Below, in pieces: positions 23,006 to 31,813 of a stretch of 64,000 nucleotides of DNA. This stretch comes from SB15 sp964639245 (lineage in GTDB: Bacteria > Chloroflexota > Anaerolineae > Aggregatilineales > J027). Both the position numbers and the translations under genes were made by a program. Numbering within the stretch: position 1 is the first letter of the stretch; the number at the start of each line of letters is the position of its first letter. Location: positions 186,001 through 250,000 of the forward strand of contig CAZXCU010000003.1 of assembly GCA_964639245.1 (NCBI GenBank). Direction: 5' to 3'. Below the pieces are notes generated by a model. That model saw only the letters and a program-made list of their open reading frames with translations. It was not told the DNA's origin and searched no databases.

Positions 23006-23884
23006 TTAACCATCCACTTTCCAGACGGTCTCTGAAGAAGGCCATGTTTCCAAAAATTGCCTGCCAACGGCTTCGCCCTGCTGATAGACCTTGAGCAGCC
23101 CTGTTTCGGTGGCATCGGTGAAATCGGCTCCCTGTGGGCCGGGGTCAACATCGGGCATGATGATGCGAATCCGGGGATGTTCCACCGTGCGCGTGCCAAA
23201 AATATCCCGGTACAATGCGCCGGGTGGGTCAGCCGCAATTGCAATGATTTCATCATAGCCCTGTTCCAGCAGTTCCACCGCCGGAATCGCGCATAAATAC
23301 GACGCATCGACATAGGGTTTGCCGTTGATGGTAGCGGGGATGTCCCATGCGTGCATCATGCGGGTGGAGGCATAGGCCACCTCATTAAAATTTTCAGGAG
23401 TCAGGCGATGGGCGCTGTCCGGGCTGGTACTGAACAAGTGATGGTCTAAATTTTCGCGCACCCAATCGCTGGGTTGGCGGCGGGCGGCTTGGAGCAACAG
23501 TTGACGGCCTAACTTGCGGGCCTGGTTGGATTGGGTTTGTGCTGCCGCTTCAGGATTTTTGACATAGCTCACCGGAATATAAAAACGGGGGGATTCTGGC
23601 AAAAAAAGTTTTTCTTTAATTGCCGGGGCTTGTTCCGCAATGCACGTCAGCATGACCGAACTCATGCCATGTTCGCCCGTTGTTTTGACCGTCAGCGCCC
23701 GCTTCCAATAATCCACGCCAATTGCGTTACTCATGCCCACCGCCGCGCCTGCTGCTGCCAACACCGAAGCCGACGTTCCCGCATACGCATCGGCTCGGAG
23801 ACCGGCTTGTTCCAATGCACTTAATACGCCATGAATAAAGACGGTGCGGTAGCCGCCCGACCCGCACGCAATCGCCAGTGTCAT
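23006..23884 (-). CDS. Patatin-like phospholipase domain protein
   Basis: 292 aa. Patatin landmarks are the oxyanion glycine loop near the start (ACGSGGYRTVFIHGVLSAL), the nucleophile elbow AYAGTSASVLAAAGAA and the catalytic-dyad region KPYVDASYLCAIPAVEL. The usual GxSxG is GTSAS here, and the usual DGG/DGA is DAS, so both motifs are degenerate although Ser and Asp are kept. Expected activity is lipid acyl hydrolysis in the cytoplasm or at the membrane face; activity is uncertain. Monocistronic. Confidence 0.82.
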   Translation of the reverse strand: MTLAIACGSGGYRTVFIHGVLSALEQAGLRADAYAGTSASVLAAAGAAVGMSNAIGVDYWKRALTVKTTGEHGMSSVMLTCIAEQAPAIKEKLFLPESPRFYIPVSYVKNPEAAAQTQSNQARKLGRQLLLQAARRQPSDWVRENLDHHLFSTSPDSAHRLTPENFNEVAYASTRMMHAWDIPATINGKPYVDASYLCAIPAVELLEQGYDEIIAIAADPPGALYRDIFGTRTVEHPRIRIIMPDVDPGPQGADFTDATETGLLKVYQQGEAVGRQFLETWPSSETVWKVDG

Positions 23885-23921
23885 CGATAGAAAATCCTTT
23901 ATCTAATGAAATGTAAAATTT

Positions 23922-24620
23922 TTACAAATTATTTTTCTCTGGAAAAAGATCTCCGATACTTGGAACTATTTTATAAGCATCCTCAAGAGATTTTTCTTTA
24001 AAACGAATTGTAATTTTTGTTTGACTTTTAAAGCCATCAGTTACTACAAGATTTGCTTTTATTTCATCCCCGATAACATTAGGATTCCATTTTTCATCAC
24101 CCCAAATTTCAAGTTCATAATAGGCAACCCCTGAAACACTACATCCTGGAGAAACGAAAGTTTCTCCACTGAGTTCTCCATATTTTTGACCAAATACATT
24201 TAAAAATTTGGTTCCATGATTGAATGAAAACTCAGGGTAAGGAATATTTAGAGGATATAACTCTAATGGCATAAATCTAGCTGGCACTTTTATGAATAAG
24301 TGCCATGAATGAAATTCAACTCCCCTCAACCCATGATTAACTACAGAAAAATAAACAAAAAAACCAAATCTTCTTGTAGTCTTGCCATTGATTGTCCTAT
24401 CAGAAAGTCTAATCCACCACTGATAGAATTCTGGCCTAACCAAATGTATTTTGAGTTGAGGTCTATCTCTATATACTTGATAAAATAATAGTAAGCCATT
24501 GATTATACTGAGAATTAAGGCAGATGCTTCTACATCCTCTTTAAGATAACCTAACTGAACAAGAATCATCAAAGTTAATAATGATGACACTGCGAAAATT
24601 ATAAGAGTAATTTTTGTCAA
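23922..24620 (-). CDS. AT-rich hypothetical membrane-anchored protein
   Basis: 232 aa, not recognised. Two hydrophobic segments at the N-terminus (ITLIIFAVSSLLTLMILVQLGYL and ASALILSIINGLLLFYQVY) are followed by a soluble beta-rich region with many aromatic residues (FGFFVYFSVVNHGLRGVEFHSWHLFIKV, CSVSGVAYYELEIWGDEKW). Base composition is far more AT-rich than the neighbours, as are both flanks, suggesting recent acquisition. No transposase or integrase is adjacent. Confidence 0.75.
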   Translation of the reverse strand: MTKITLIIFAVSSLLTLMILVQLGYLKEDVEASALILSIINGLLLFYQVYRDRPQLKIHLVRPEFYQWWIRLSDRTINGKTTRRFGFFVYFSVVNHGLRGVEFHSWHLFIKVPARFMPLELYPLNIPYPEFSFNHGTKFLNVFGQKYGELSGETFVSPGCSVSGVAYYELEIWGDEKWNPNVIGDEIKANLVVTDGFKSQTKITIRFKEKSLEDAYKIVPSIGDLFPEKNNL

Positions 24621-24775
24621 TTTAGCTCCTTTTAGAATAATTATCGACCATTAATTATAAAATATTTTCTAGGCAAAGTTTTCTAAGCATAAATTATAGT
24701 TCCTAAGTCCACTCTTGCCTATTTTTCTATTCCCGCCTATGGTTGTGCGGTTGAATCAGAAAAAGGAGCAGTGAG

Positions 24776-25135
24776 ATGGAATTTCAATCAATCGTCCTGC
24801 GTGTGGATGTGTCCGATATTGATACCAGTGTGGAATGGTACACCGAAAAACTCGGAATGCGTATCAGCAGCAAATATCAGACCGAAGAATGGGTGGAACT
24901 GACCCGCGCCGATTTGGGCAATGTGACACTTGGCTTGTTCTGGGATGAAGAAGCGATGGGGACAGATTTTGAAGTCATCAATTTTGTGGTTGCCAATCTC
25001 CAAGCTGCTCGCCAAGAATTGATAGACAAGGGTGTGGAAGTGGATGACATTGAAGAGTCCGACAACGGCATCCAACTTGCCTTTTTTGAAGACCCGGATG
25101 GCAATTTGTTCGCGCTCCGCCAGAATCCGAGCTAG
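24776..25135 (+). CDS. VOC superfamily (glyoxalase-like) protein
   Basis: 119 aa, a single vicinal-oxygen-chelate unit built of two beta-alpha-beta-beta-beta modules: LRVDVSDIDTSVEWYTEKLGMRI...WVELTRAD and FVVANLQAARQELIDKGVEV...QLAFFEDPDGNLFALRQ. The C-terminal FFEDPDGN motif is typical. Metal ligands cannot be assigned surely. AAGGAGC precedes the ATG. Function could be glyoxalase-, dioxygenase- or resistance-like; not specified by context. Confidence 0.9.
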   Translation: MEFQSIVLRVDVSDIDTSVEWYTEKLGMRISSKYQTEEWVELTRADLGNVTLGLFWDEEAMGTDFEVINFVVANLQAARQELIDKGVEVDDIEESDNGIQLAFFEDPDGNLFALRQNPS

Positions 25136-25158
25136 CCATTTCATTTCGAGATTCCGCG

Positions 25159-25206
25159 TAAAAAAAGGGTCGGACGCTTCCCATTCTCAGAAGCGTCCGT
25201 TTGTTT
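25159..25206. terminator. Bidirectional terminator between VOC and thioredoxin genes
   Basis: GGACGCTTC (25172-25180) pairs with GAAGCGTCC (25190-25198). It is preceded by an A-run (25160-25166) and followed by GTTTGTTT, so it can stop transcription from both sides. Confidence 0.82.
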
Positions 25207-25217
25207 ATACTGACTGA

Positions 25218-25895
25218 TTAGACCGCTAAATTGACCAACTGATTGAACACATCGCGTAGCGCCATTTCTGCGTTCGGCGGCACCCCCGGCGATTGCCCAA
25301 CCATCTTGCCACTTTTGATGAACATGAGCGTAGGGATGCTCTGAATACGGAACTGCTGCGAGAGCATCGGGTTTTCGTCCACGTTGACTTTGGCAACCGT
25401 CACCTTGCCCGCAAATTCCAGCGCGAGTTTGTCCAGAATCGGCGCGATGGTTTTACATGGGCCGCACCATTCCGCCCAAAAATCCACCACCACGGGCAGT
25501 TCGCTCTGGATAACTTTTTCCATGAAATCGGCATCGGTGACTTTGACGGGTTTGCCGTTGCCATTGGCGGGCGCAACTTCTTTCGGCGCTTGTCCATTGG
25601 CGGCAGGCACAGCCAGCGTTTTCATATTTTTGACGATTTCGCTGGCATCCGTCGCCCAGGGTCGCGCCCGGCGGGCAACCAGTTCGCCTTTGTGCCAACC
25701 CACCAGTACCGGGTGTTTGCCCACCTGAAATTTTTCTGCGAATGTAGGCTCAGAATCTACATTAATTTTATAGACTTTAATGCCTGCTTTTTCGGCGGCT
25801 TCAAGCTGTTTATTAATATCAGCTGCCACGCCTTCCCCATGATTGAGCATGAGCAGGATGGGGTCGCTGCCCTCTAAAATTTGCTCGTGTGACAT
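25218..25895 (-). CDS. Tandem thioredoxin-domain protein
   Basis: 225 aa with two thioredoxin folds. The N-terminal one (about 1-95: ILLMLNHGEGVAADINKQLEAAEKAGIKVYKINVDSEPTFAEKFQVGKHPVLVGWHKGE) has no CxxC, so it is structural or binding. The C-terminal one (about 118-222) is complete: VVDFWAEWCGPCKTIAPIL, VNVDENPMLSQQFRIQSIPTLMFIKSG with the cis-Pro. They are joined by a low-complexity AANGQAPKEVAPANGNGKP linker. Cytoplasmic disulfide reductase. Monocistronic; no thioredoxin reductase nearby. Confidence 0.93.
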   Translation of the reverse strand: MSHEQILEGSDPILLMLNHGEGVAADINKQLEAAEKAGIKVYKINVDSEPTFAEKFQVGKHPVLVGWHKGELVARRARPWATDASEIVKNMKTLAVPAANGQAPKEVAPANGNGKPVKVTDADFMEKVIQSELPVVVDFWAEWCGPCKTIAPILDKLALEFAGKVTVAKVNVDENPMLSQQFRIQSIPTLMFIKSGKMVGQSPGVPPNAEMALRDVFNQLVNLAV

Positions 25896-25999
25896 TCCAT
25901 CTCCTCAGCGATTGAACACTTACTGGCTTCACAATATACTCTACAGACGGAGTATCCCTGTTAAATCATACGCGAAGAATATCAAAAGAACATAGGAAT

Positions 26000-27151
26000 T
26001 TACTCTGGCAGGGTCAATCCAAGCGCTTGGGCTACCCCCGCATCCACAATCGTTTTGCCGTAGACCCGCGTCACCAGCCCGAACGAACTGTCATATTCCC
26101 ACATTGACCAGCCAATGCCATATTTTTCAAAGGCAGTGCGGACATCGGTAATCCACTGTACACGATCTTCGGCAGGGGCAAATTCTTTGTAGGTGCCAAA
26201 TTCGTTACAAATGATACGGACGTTGTGTTGTTCTCCCCAAGCTGCTGCTTGGGCAATCATGCCATCAATTTTTTCCGCGTTCCATGTTTCTTCCCCATAC
26301 CAAGCGATGATGTCCTGCGAACTTTCACTCAACCGAGGCAGCACTTCTGCCACAATTTCAGGGCTGGAAGGGTAAGGAATATCACTTAAACGCATGGCTT
26401 CTTCGCCCGCCCAATCCGCACCTTGATGGGTGAACCAGAACGGCTCGTAAAAATGAAAATTGTAGACAATATTCGGGTCGTTGAGGGGTTCAAGTGCCAG
26501 CAGCGTATTCAGATTCGACCACCGCGCCCCGGTAGCGATAATCGTATGGTCGGGGGCATTTTCCCGAATCGCTGCAATCAGCCGTTCCTGAATCGGAGGC
26601 CACGCCTGGGTGTTGTCCTGAAACACGGGTTCATTCATCGGTTCTATAAAGACTCGTTCGGGGTCAAAGGGGCGGAGGTGTGCGGCGAAAGCTGCCCAGA
26701 ACTGAATATAGGTATCAATAAATTCAGGTTCGGCTTCCATTCTGCCGGAGAAAATATTCGGGTAACGGGCGGTATCGAGGGTGGTGCTGTGTAAATCGAC
26801 CATCACGGCGAGGTCATGCGCCAATAGTTGTTCGATTGCCGCATCCAGGAGGGCGAGGTGGTCGCTGTTTAGCAAATCCGGCGCGGATTCATCCATCACA
26901 AAATCGAGCGTAATCGGCACGCGCACGAAGGTAAAGCCCAATTCCCGAATCTGAGCAAAATCCTCATCGGTGAAATATTCGGCAATGGCGGTGTCTTCTT
27001 CTGGCCCGTACCAGAACCAGAAAGGCAAATTGATGCCGCGTTGGAGGCGGGCAAAGCGAGTCTCACTGACCCCCTTCGATTCTTGAGCAAAGGTAAGATT
27101 GGCAAACAACGGGAGGAGCAAAAGTACAAACAGGAAAAATCGTTTCATCAC
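26000..27151 (-). CDS. Secreted glycoside hydrolase family 5 (cellulase-like)
   Basis: 383 aa with a signal peptide (KRFFLFVLLLLPLFANLTFAQ). GH5 hallmarks: RGINLPFWFWYG at the start, LGFTFVRVPI, the acid/base E174 in PMNEPVF, H233/Y235 in NFHFYEPFWFTHQG, the nucleophile E317 in ICNEFGTY, and GWSMWEYD at the C-terminus. It cleaves beta-1,4-glucan or beta-mannan outside the cell. No carbohydrate-binding module is attached. Two Met codons start the frame; the second would serve equally. Monocistronic. Confidence 0.93.
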   Translation of the reverse strand: MMKRFFLFVLLLLPLFANLTFAQESKGVSETRFARLQRGINLPFWFWYGPEEDTAIAEYFTDEDFAQIRELGFTFVRVPITLDFVMDESAPDLLNSDHLALLDAAIEQLLAHDLAVMVDLHSTTLDTARYPNIFSGRMEAEPEFIDTYIQFWAAFAAHLRPFDPERVFIEPMNEPVFQDNTQAWPPIQERLIAAIRENAPDHTIIATGARWSNLNTLLALEPLNDPNIVYNFHFYEPFWFTHQGADWAGEEAMRLSDIPYPSSPEIVAEVLPRLSESSQDIIAWYGEETWNAEKIDGMIAQAAAWGEQHNVRIICNEFGTYKEFAPAEDRVQWITDVRTAFEKYGIGWSMWEYDSSFGLVTRVYGKTIVDAGVAQALGLTLPE

Positions 27152-27263
27152 GACGGCCTTTAAGTTACTGTGTTTTTTGGGGGTAAGTGTAACATAGGGA
27201 GGGGAATTGCTCTAAAAAGTAGCTCACGATAAGAATTTTGGGGATGGAAGGTTCAATGTGCCT

Positions 27264-27289
27264 GTAGGATGTGATCTATCGTGTCCGTC
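27264..27289. repeat. R4 half-element
   Basis: GTAGGATGTGATCTATCGTG followed by TCCGTC is a diverged form of the GTAGGGACGCAATACATTGCGTCC hairpin half of R4. Confidence 0.5.
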
Positions 27290-27306
27290 AAATGATAGAT
27301 ATGCGC

Positions 27307-27948
27307 TCACCCCACAAGGGTAATTTCGATGCGTTCTTTGCCCTTGCCGACATTTTTCCGCTTGAGGGCAAGTGCGTCGACCTCGCCCGTGGTACGCAGG
27401 TGCGTTCCCCCGCAGGCAACTTTGGCAAACCCTTCAATTTCCCATGTGCGGCGCTGATTTTCCTCGTCACTAAAACGGCTGTGTATGGGGTGGTTGGCGT
27501 GGATAAGCGCCTGCGATTTTTCCTGAATGAGAGGAAATAAGATGGAAATATTGTCTGTCCATTCAAAATCAATCCGTGCTTTGTCTGCCGCGATGTGCGC
27601 CCCGATTTTTTGAATCGAGTCGGTGTGCTGGTAAACCAGTTCCAGCACAATTTCCGCCGCAAAATGCAGCCGCATCAGCCGATAGCGACGCTCCCAATCA
27701 ATCTGGACGATGACGGACTGCCCCACCTGTAAATCATGGGTCTCTGGCAGGATATATAAAATTTCTTTGCCCTCTTTACGGGCGTTTAATACCGGATACC
27801 CGCCGATGCTTCCCGTATCGCTTTCCTGCCCGCCGGAAAACGCATAAAAAATCGTTTCGGCAAGGGTCACATCACTGCCGTTGACGCTGGTGACACGGGT
27901 TTCAAGCTGGGTGAGGTAGGGGTTTTCCCAGAAGCGTTTGTTGAGCAT
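27307..27948 (-). CDS. AlaX-type alanyl-tRNA editing protein
   Basis: 213 aa, free-standing homologue of the AlaRS editing domain; it should hydrolyse mischarged Ser- or Gly-tRNA(Ala). The N-terminal sub-domain shows ETIFYAFSGGQESDTGSIGG (SGGQ loop). The zinc site is RLHFAAEIV plus KVACGGTHLRTTGEV: the CxxxH half is intact, while the usual HxxxH half reads H-FAA-E. ATG 27948 (MLNKRFWENPY) matches family N-termini; the frame upstream to 27996 is ignored. Monocistronic. Confidence 0.9.
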   Translation of the reverse strand: MLNKRFWENPYLTQLETRVTSVNGSDVTLAETIFYAFSGGQESDTGSIGGYPVLNARKEGKEILYILPETHDLQVGQSVIVQIDWERRYRLMRLHFAAEIVLELVYQHTDSIQKIGAHIAADKARIDFEWTDNISILFPLIQEKSQALIHANHPIHSRFSDEENQRRTWEIEGFAKVACGGTHLRTTGEVDALALKRKNVGKGKERIEITLVG

Positions 27949-28003
27949 GAACCGGATTATAAAAGAAAACGGGCGGACTTCACAAGCGCCGCCCATCCTA
28001 AAC

Positions 28004-30232
28004 TTACTTCCGACAGGCTGCCCCTACCGGACAGTGGGCTGCCCCGGCGGGAATTTTCACCAGCGTATATAACGGAATCTGACGTTTGATGTCATAGCGG
28101 GAGGAGTTATAGCGGGTAATTTCCGCTTCGGGATAGGCGGTCTGAATGACCGGAACAGGGCTGCGTGAGGCAAATGGCTGGGTTATATCATAGGGATCAT
28201 TCGATTCCCGTAGGACAAACAAATACACATCCTCTTCGTCACTCACGATGGTTGGTAGCCACACTTCGACTGCCCAATGGGAATCAAAAGTGGTGAAAAG
28301 ATTTAAATTCAGTTCATTGAAATCGCACAGGCCGCAATGATAGGTGAAGGTTTCAACAAGCCGGGCGTAGTCAACATTGCCACTCAGCACAAAATAGACT
28401 TGTTTGCCTTCGCGGACTTTCTCGGCAGCATCTGTCCCAACCGCATTATTCACAAAACGCACGTTTGCCATGTTGTCATGCCAATTTTCAGGCAGGTTGT
28501 TATAGACATAGCGCAAATCTTGACTGGTTACAACCAGCAGCATCGCCAGTGCAGGCAGCATGACCGCATGTTGGTATGGGGAGGGCAGCAGTTCTTTGAA
28601 ATTATAAAAGAGGGCGCTGACCCCCACACCAGCGAGTACCGCCATCGGCAAAGTTGCCGTCACATAGCGGGAAAAACCGGGTGTGCTTTCCATCAATGCC
28701 CCGCCGAGAATCACCGTTAGCCCCAACCAGAGCATCAAAAATACAAAGCCTTCATGCAGGGGAAAACGCAAATAATAGGCAATGCCAATCGCAAACGCCA
28801 ACAGCGCCCAGCGTAAATTGAGGGCGGCGCGTCCTTGCAATTCAAAATGTCCGGTGACATCGCCCCGGTCAATGAATGCTCGTACCGCCGGAGAAAGCGC
28901 CTCAAAAATGAAGGTGTTTGCCGTCCAGTTGTCAAAAATATGCAGGATACCGCCTTCCGTGCCGCGCCCCATCGCCTCAGCATGTCCGAACGGATCCATG
29001 TCATAGGCCGTAAAATGAGCAATCATGGGGAAAAGCACCAGAAAAATCGACAGGGCGATAATCACGATATGCAGCCAGTGCGATAGTACCAGACGCGGTT
29101 TTCGCAGCCCCACAAACACCAGCCACGCAGGAATCAGCACCACCCATAATTTCGCCCCCGCGTAAAAATACAGAGAAATCCCGACCAGCACCCCTGCCAG
29201 CGCAAATTTCCAATGCCCGCCGCGTTCCATGCCATCCCAGATGAGTAGGGCGGCAAAAATGCCAAAGGTGGGGTCGTAAATGTCATACATGGCGATGCGG
29301 CTAAAGTGCATGTGGAGGGGTTGTCCCAGCAAAAATAACACCGCCAGCAAACCCGCCTGCCAATTGAGCAGTTTGCGTGCCATTAGATACACGCCGGGCA
29401 TCGCCAGCGCTCCCACCAGTGCTACCAACAACCGTCCGGTAAACAGGGTTGACCCCAGCACCTGGTTGACGACGGAAATCAGAAATGCTCCCAGATACAA
29501 ATCGCCGTTGTGCATATCGGAGGCCAGCGTGACCGGACGACCTTCCATCACAAAACGGGTGGCAGCGAGGTAGGCGGTTTCATCACTAATCATGACTGGA
29601 ATCGAGGACGCAAGTTTATACAGACGGACTGCCAGCGCTGCCAAGGTTAAACCGATGACCAACCCCCATTCCCAACGATGATTTTTCCATGAGGCGGCGA
29701 TACGCTGACGGATGCGCCCTAAATCGCCCTCACGCAAAAATCCGCCAACCCACAGCATGATTCCTAGAAAAAAGAGCGCCAATTGATAGTAGGGGGCAAG
29801 TTGGCTGGTCATCGGGGGTCGCCACCCGCCAAAGCGGTAAATGGGATTGGCCCAAAAACCGATGAGAATAAAGAGAACTGCCCCCATAAAAGCCAACGTC
29901 CAGTAGCGGAGGGGGGTGGAAGTGGCAAAAATGAAATTCAAGGGACGGGGAAGGGTGCCAAGTTTGCCTTTCACCAAAAATCCTAAATAAAGGACACCCA
30001 CGCCAATCATTAACCAGAGCCGCCCGTTAAATTTTTGCTCACGCGGCACCCCGACAACGGGATTCCACGCACCGAGGATAATCACCATCCCGATAAAGCC
30101 GAGAATATAAACAAGGTTATGGCGATTATTTTGATAAAATTTCTGTATTCCCTTGAAGTATAGACGGGGAAAACGCCTGAGTCCCACGTCTGTCTGATAG
30201 ACAAGGGAATTTGTAGAATGAGAATGTGTCAT
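28004..30232 (-). CDS. Polytopic glycosyltransferase (GT39/ArnT-PMT type)
   Basis: 742 aa with about 12 transmembrane helices (e.g. LVYILGFIGMVIILGAWNPVV, WTLAFMGAVLFILIGFWA, WLHIVIIALSIFLVLFPMIAHF). The first large extracytoplasmic loop has the catalytic-type acidic motif in IPVMISDETAYLAATRFVMEGR, as in PMT/ArnT-like GT-C enzymes using lipid-linked sugars. The C-terminal about 150 residues are soluble and outside. It is divergent from a methyltransferase gene and near a dolichyl-phosphate-mannosyltransferase-like GT2, which could supply its polyprenyl-phosphate sugar; that link is inference. Confidence 0.88.
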   Translation of the reverse strand: MTHSHSTNSLVYQTDVGLRRFPRLYFKGIQKFYQNNRHNLVYILGFIGMVIILGAWNPVVGVPREQKFNGRLWLMIGVGVLYLGFLVKGKLGTLPRPLNFIFATSTPLRYWTLAFMGAVLFILIGFWANPIYRFGGWRPPMTSQLAPYYQLALFFLGIMLWVGGFLREGDLGRIRQRIAASWKNHRWEWGLVIGLTLAALAVRLYKLASSIPVMISDETAYLAATRFVMEGRPVTLASDMHNGDLYLGAFLISVVNQVLGSTLFTGRLLVALVGALAMPGVYLMARKLLNWQAGLLAVLFLLGQPLHMHFSRIAMYDIYDPTFGIFAALLIWDGMERGGHWKFALAGVLVGISLYFYAGAKLWVVLIPAWLVFVGLRKPRLVLSHWLHIVIIALSIFLVLFPMIAHFTAYDMDPFGHAEAMGRGTEGGILHIFDNWTANTFIFEALSPAVRAFIDRGDVTGHFELQGRAALNLRWALLAFAIGIAYYLRFPLHEGFVFLMLWLGLTVILGGALMESTPGFSRYVTATLPMAVLAGVGVSALFYNFKELLPSPYQHAVMLPALAMLLVVTSQDLRYVYNNLPENWHDNMANVRFVNNAVGTDAAEKVREGKQVYFVLSGNVDYARLVETFTYHCGLCDFNELNLNLFTTFDSHWAVEVWLPTIVSDEEDVYLFVLRESNDPYDITQPFASRSPVPVIQTAYPEAEITRYNSSRYDIKRQIPLYTLVKIPAGAAHCPVGAACRK

Positions 30233-30279
30233 GAATCCGAATTCCTTATGATACCCCTAGCTCCTTGCGGGCTTGTTTC

Positions 30280-30320
30280 TAAAATAACAAGGTTCATCAA
30301 GTAAGGCAACCTTATTTTAG
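30280..30320. promoter_or_regulatory. Inverted repeat between divergent GT39 and methyltransferase genes
   Basis: TAAAATAACAAGGTT (30280-30294) and AACCTTATTTTA (30308-30319) pair with one small bulge. It lies in an AT-rich 146-base divergent promoter region, so an operator is possible; no candidate regulator is adjacent. Confidence 0.4.
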
Positions 30321-30378
30321 TATTAATTTGATATTTTTCACGTTTTTTTTCGTTTATTGTTGGTATTTGGAGAGAATC

Positions 30379-31176
30379 ATGGAATCAGACGCTTATCACG
30401 AAATGTTCCAGCTTGAAGCCGCGCATTGGTGGTATCGGGGAATGCGAGACATTACCGCTGTGCTGCTCAAGTCTCTTTTTTCTGCTTCTGACCGCTTAAA
30501 AATTTTAGATGCCGGATGTGGCACAGGGATTAACCTGAAGGCTCTGGCTGCATTTGGGGAAGTCACCGGATGTGATTTTGCAGCGCTGGCGGTGGGGTAT
30601 GCGCGGCAGTATGGCAAGGTTGCCCAAGCCTCCATTGAACACCTGCCCTATCCCACCGATTATTTTGATTTAGTGACCTCCTTTGAGGTGATTTACCATG
30701 CAGGGGTGCAGGACGATGTTCGGGCGATTCGGGAAATGGCGCGGGTGGTGCGTCCCGGTGGGTATGTGCTGGTACGGGTTCCTGCCCTGTCTGCGCTCAA
30801 AGGGGCGCATGATGTTTTTGTGCATGGGGTTCGCCGTTACACAACATCGGAATTACACACCAAATTTCAAACGGCGGGGTTGCTTCCGGTGCGCTTGACC
30901 TATGCCAACAGTCTGCTGTTGCCAGTGATTTTCCTTGCCCGCCAATGGCAAAAAAACATTCCGCAGGGACGTTCCGATGTGCAGTATCAGCCAGGTGTGG
31001 TGAGCGAGATGTTATACCGCCTTCTTCGTTTGGAAGGGGGGTGGATTAACCGTGGGGGTCATTTTGCGGCGGGGGTGTCTCTGTTTGGGATTGGGCAAAA
31101 GCCGCTTTCCGAATCACCAAGTGCCACCACAACCGCAGCAGTCCTTTCGCCACCCGCCACAAGCGCCGATAGTTAA
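30379..31176 (+). CDS. Class I SAM-dependent methyltransferase
   Basis: 265 aa. The start MESDAYHEMFQLEAAHWWYRGMRDI is typical of methyltransferases in glycan or lipid clusters. SAM motif I is ILDAGCGTGINLKAL; then GEVTGCDFAALAVGYAR, FDLVTSFEVIYHA (motif II/III) and RVVRPGGYVLVRVPA. GGAGAG precedes ATG 30379; the frame upstream to 30328 is hydrophobic noise. Its last 131 bases overlap the 3' end of the convergent GT2 gene; the tail (SESPSATTTAAVLSPPATSADS) is low-complexity. Possibly involved in modifying a lipid-linked sugar with its neighbours. Confidence 0.9.
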   Translation: MESDAYHEMFQLEAAHWWYRGMRDITAVLLKSLFSASDRLKILDAGCGTGINLKALAAFGEVTGCDFAALAVGYARQYGKVAQASIEHLPYPTDYFDLVTSFEVIYHAGVQDDVRAIREMARVVRPGGYVLVRVPALSALKGAHDVFVHGVRRYTTSELHTKFQTAGLLPVRLTYANSLLLPVIFLARQWQKNIPQGRSDVQYQPGVVSEMLYRLLRLEGGWINRGGHFAAGVSLFGIGQKPLSESPSATTTAAVLSPPATSADS

Positions 31177-31813
31177 AAAATTGGCTTCTGCCGTGCAAGC
31201 GGTGGTAATGGCTGACCGGAACTTCGCGCAGACGGAATCCGGCAGCCTGAACTTTTTTCATAAGTTCGACACAAATCACGCCGGAGGTGGACTCAAGCTG
31301 CACTTTTTCAAAAATGGTGCGGCGCATCAGGCGAAAATCGCAATCAACATCACGCAGTTTTAATCCAAAGGCATATTTGACGGTATATTGATAAATTTTG
31401 CCGAGAACAATGCGAATGGGGGGGTCTTGGCGTTTAAGTTTCCATCCGTTGACCAGATCCACCTCCTCATCAAAAGCCTCCCATAGCAGCTTGAGTTCTC
31501 GCGGGTCATATTGAGCATCGCCGTCGGTGTAAAAAATCAGGTCTTTGGTGGCGCTGGCAAATCCGGTTTTGAGCGCTCCGCCATATCCGCGATTCTGGGG
31601 ATGGTGAACGGCCCGTACATGCGGGCTGAGACGGGCGAGATGGTCAATTATGCGGGCGGTGTTGTCCTGACTGCCATCATTGACCACTATCACTTCGTAA
31701 TCACCGGCAAGCTCTTCGAGTGTTTGCAGGGCAGCCAGCACAAGACTGGCAATTGTCCCTTCATCATTGTAAGCCGGGAAAAAAACAGAAATACTATAGC
31801 GGCGCTCTGGCAT
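31046..31813 (-). CDS. Glycosyltransferase family 2 (dolichyl/polyprenyl-phosphate mannosyltransferase-like)
   Basis: 255-aa GT-A enzyme. SISVFFPAYNDEGTIASLVLAAL (nucleotide-sugar site), EVIVVNDGSQDNT, NRGYGGALKTGFASATKDLIFYTDGDAQYDP (DGD as the DxD metal motif) and VSHYHRLHGRSQFF are all characteristic. It probably transfers a hexose from a nucleotide sugar to a polyprenyl phosphate. No membrane anchor is obvious. Convergent with, and overlapping by 131 bases, the methyltransferase gene; both ends sit in low-complexity C-terminal tails. Confidence 0.92.
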   Translation of the reverse strand: MPERRYSISVFFPAYNDEGTIASLVLAALQTLEELAGDYEVIVVNDGSQDNTARIIDHLARLSPHVRAVHHPQNRGYGGALKTGFASATKDLIFYTDGDAQYDPRELKLLWEAFDEEVDLVNGWKLKRQDPPIRIVLGKIYQYTVKYAFGLKLRDVDCDFRLMRRTIFEKVQLESTSGVICVELMKKVQAAGFRLREVPVSHYHRLHGRSQFFNYRRLWRVAKGLLRLWWHLVIRKAAFAQSQTETPPPQNDPHG

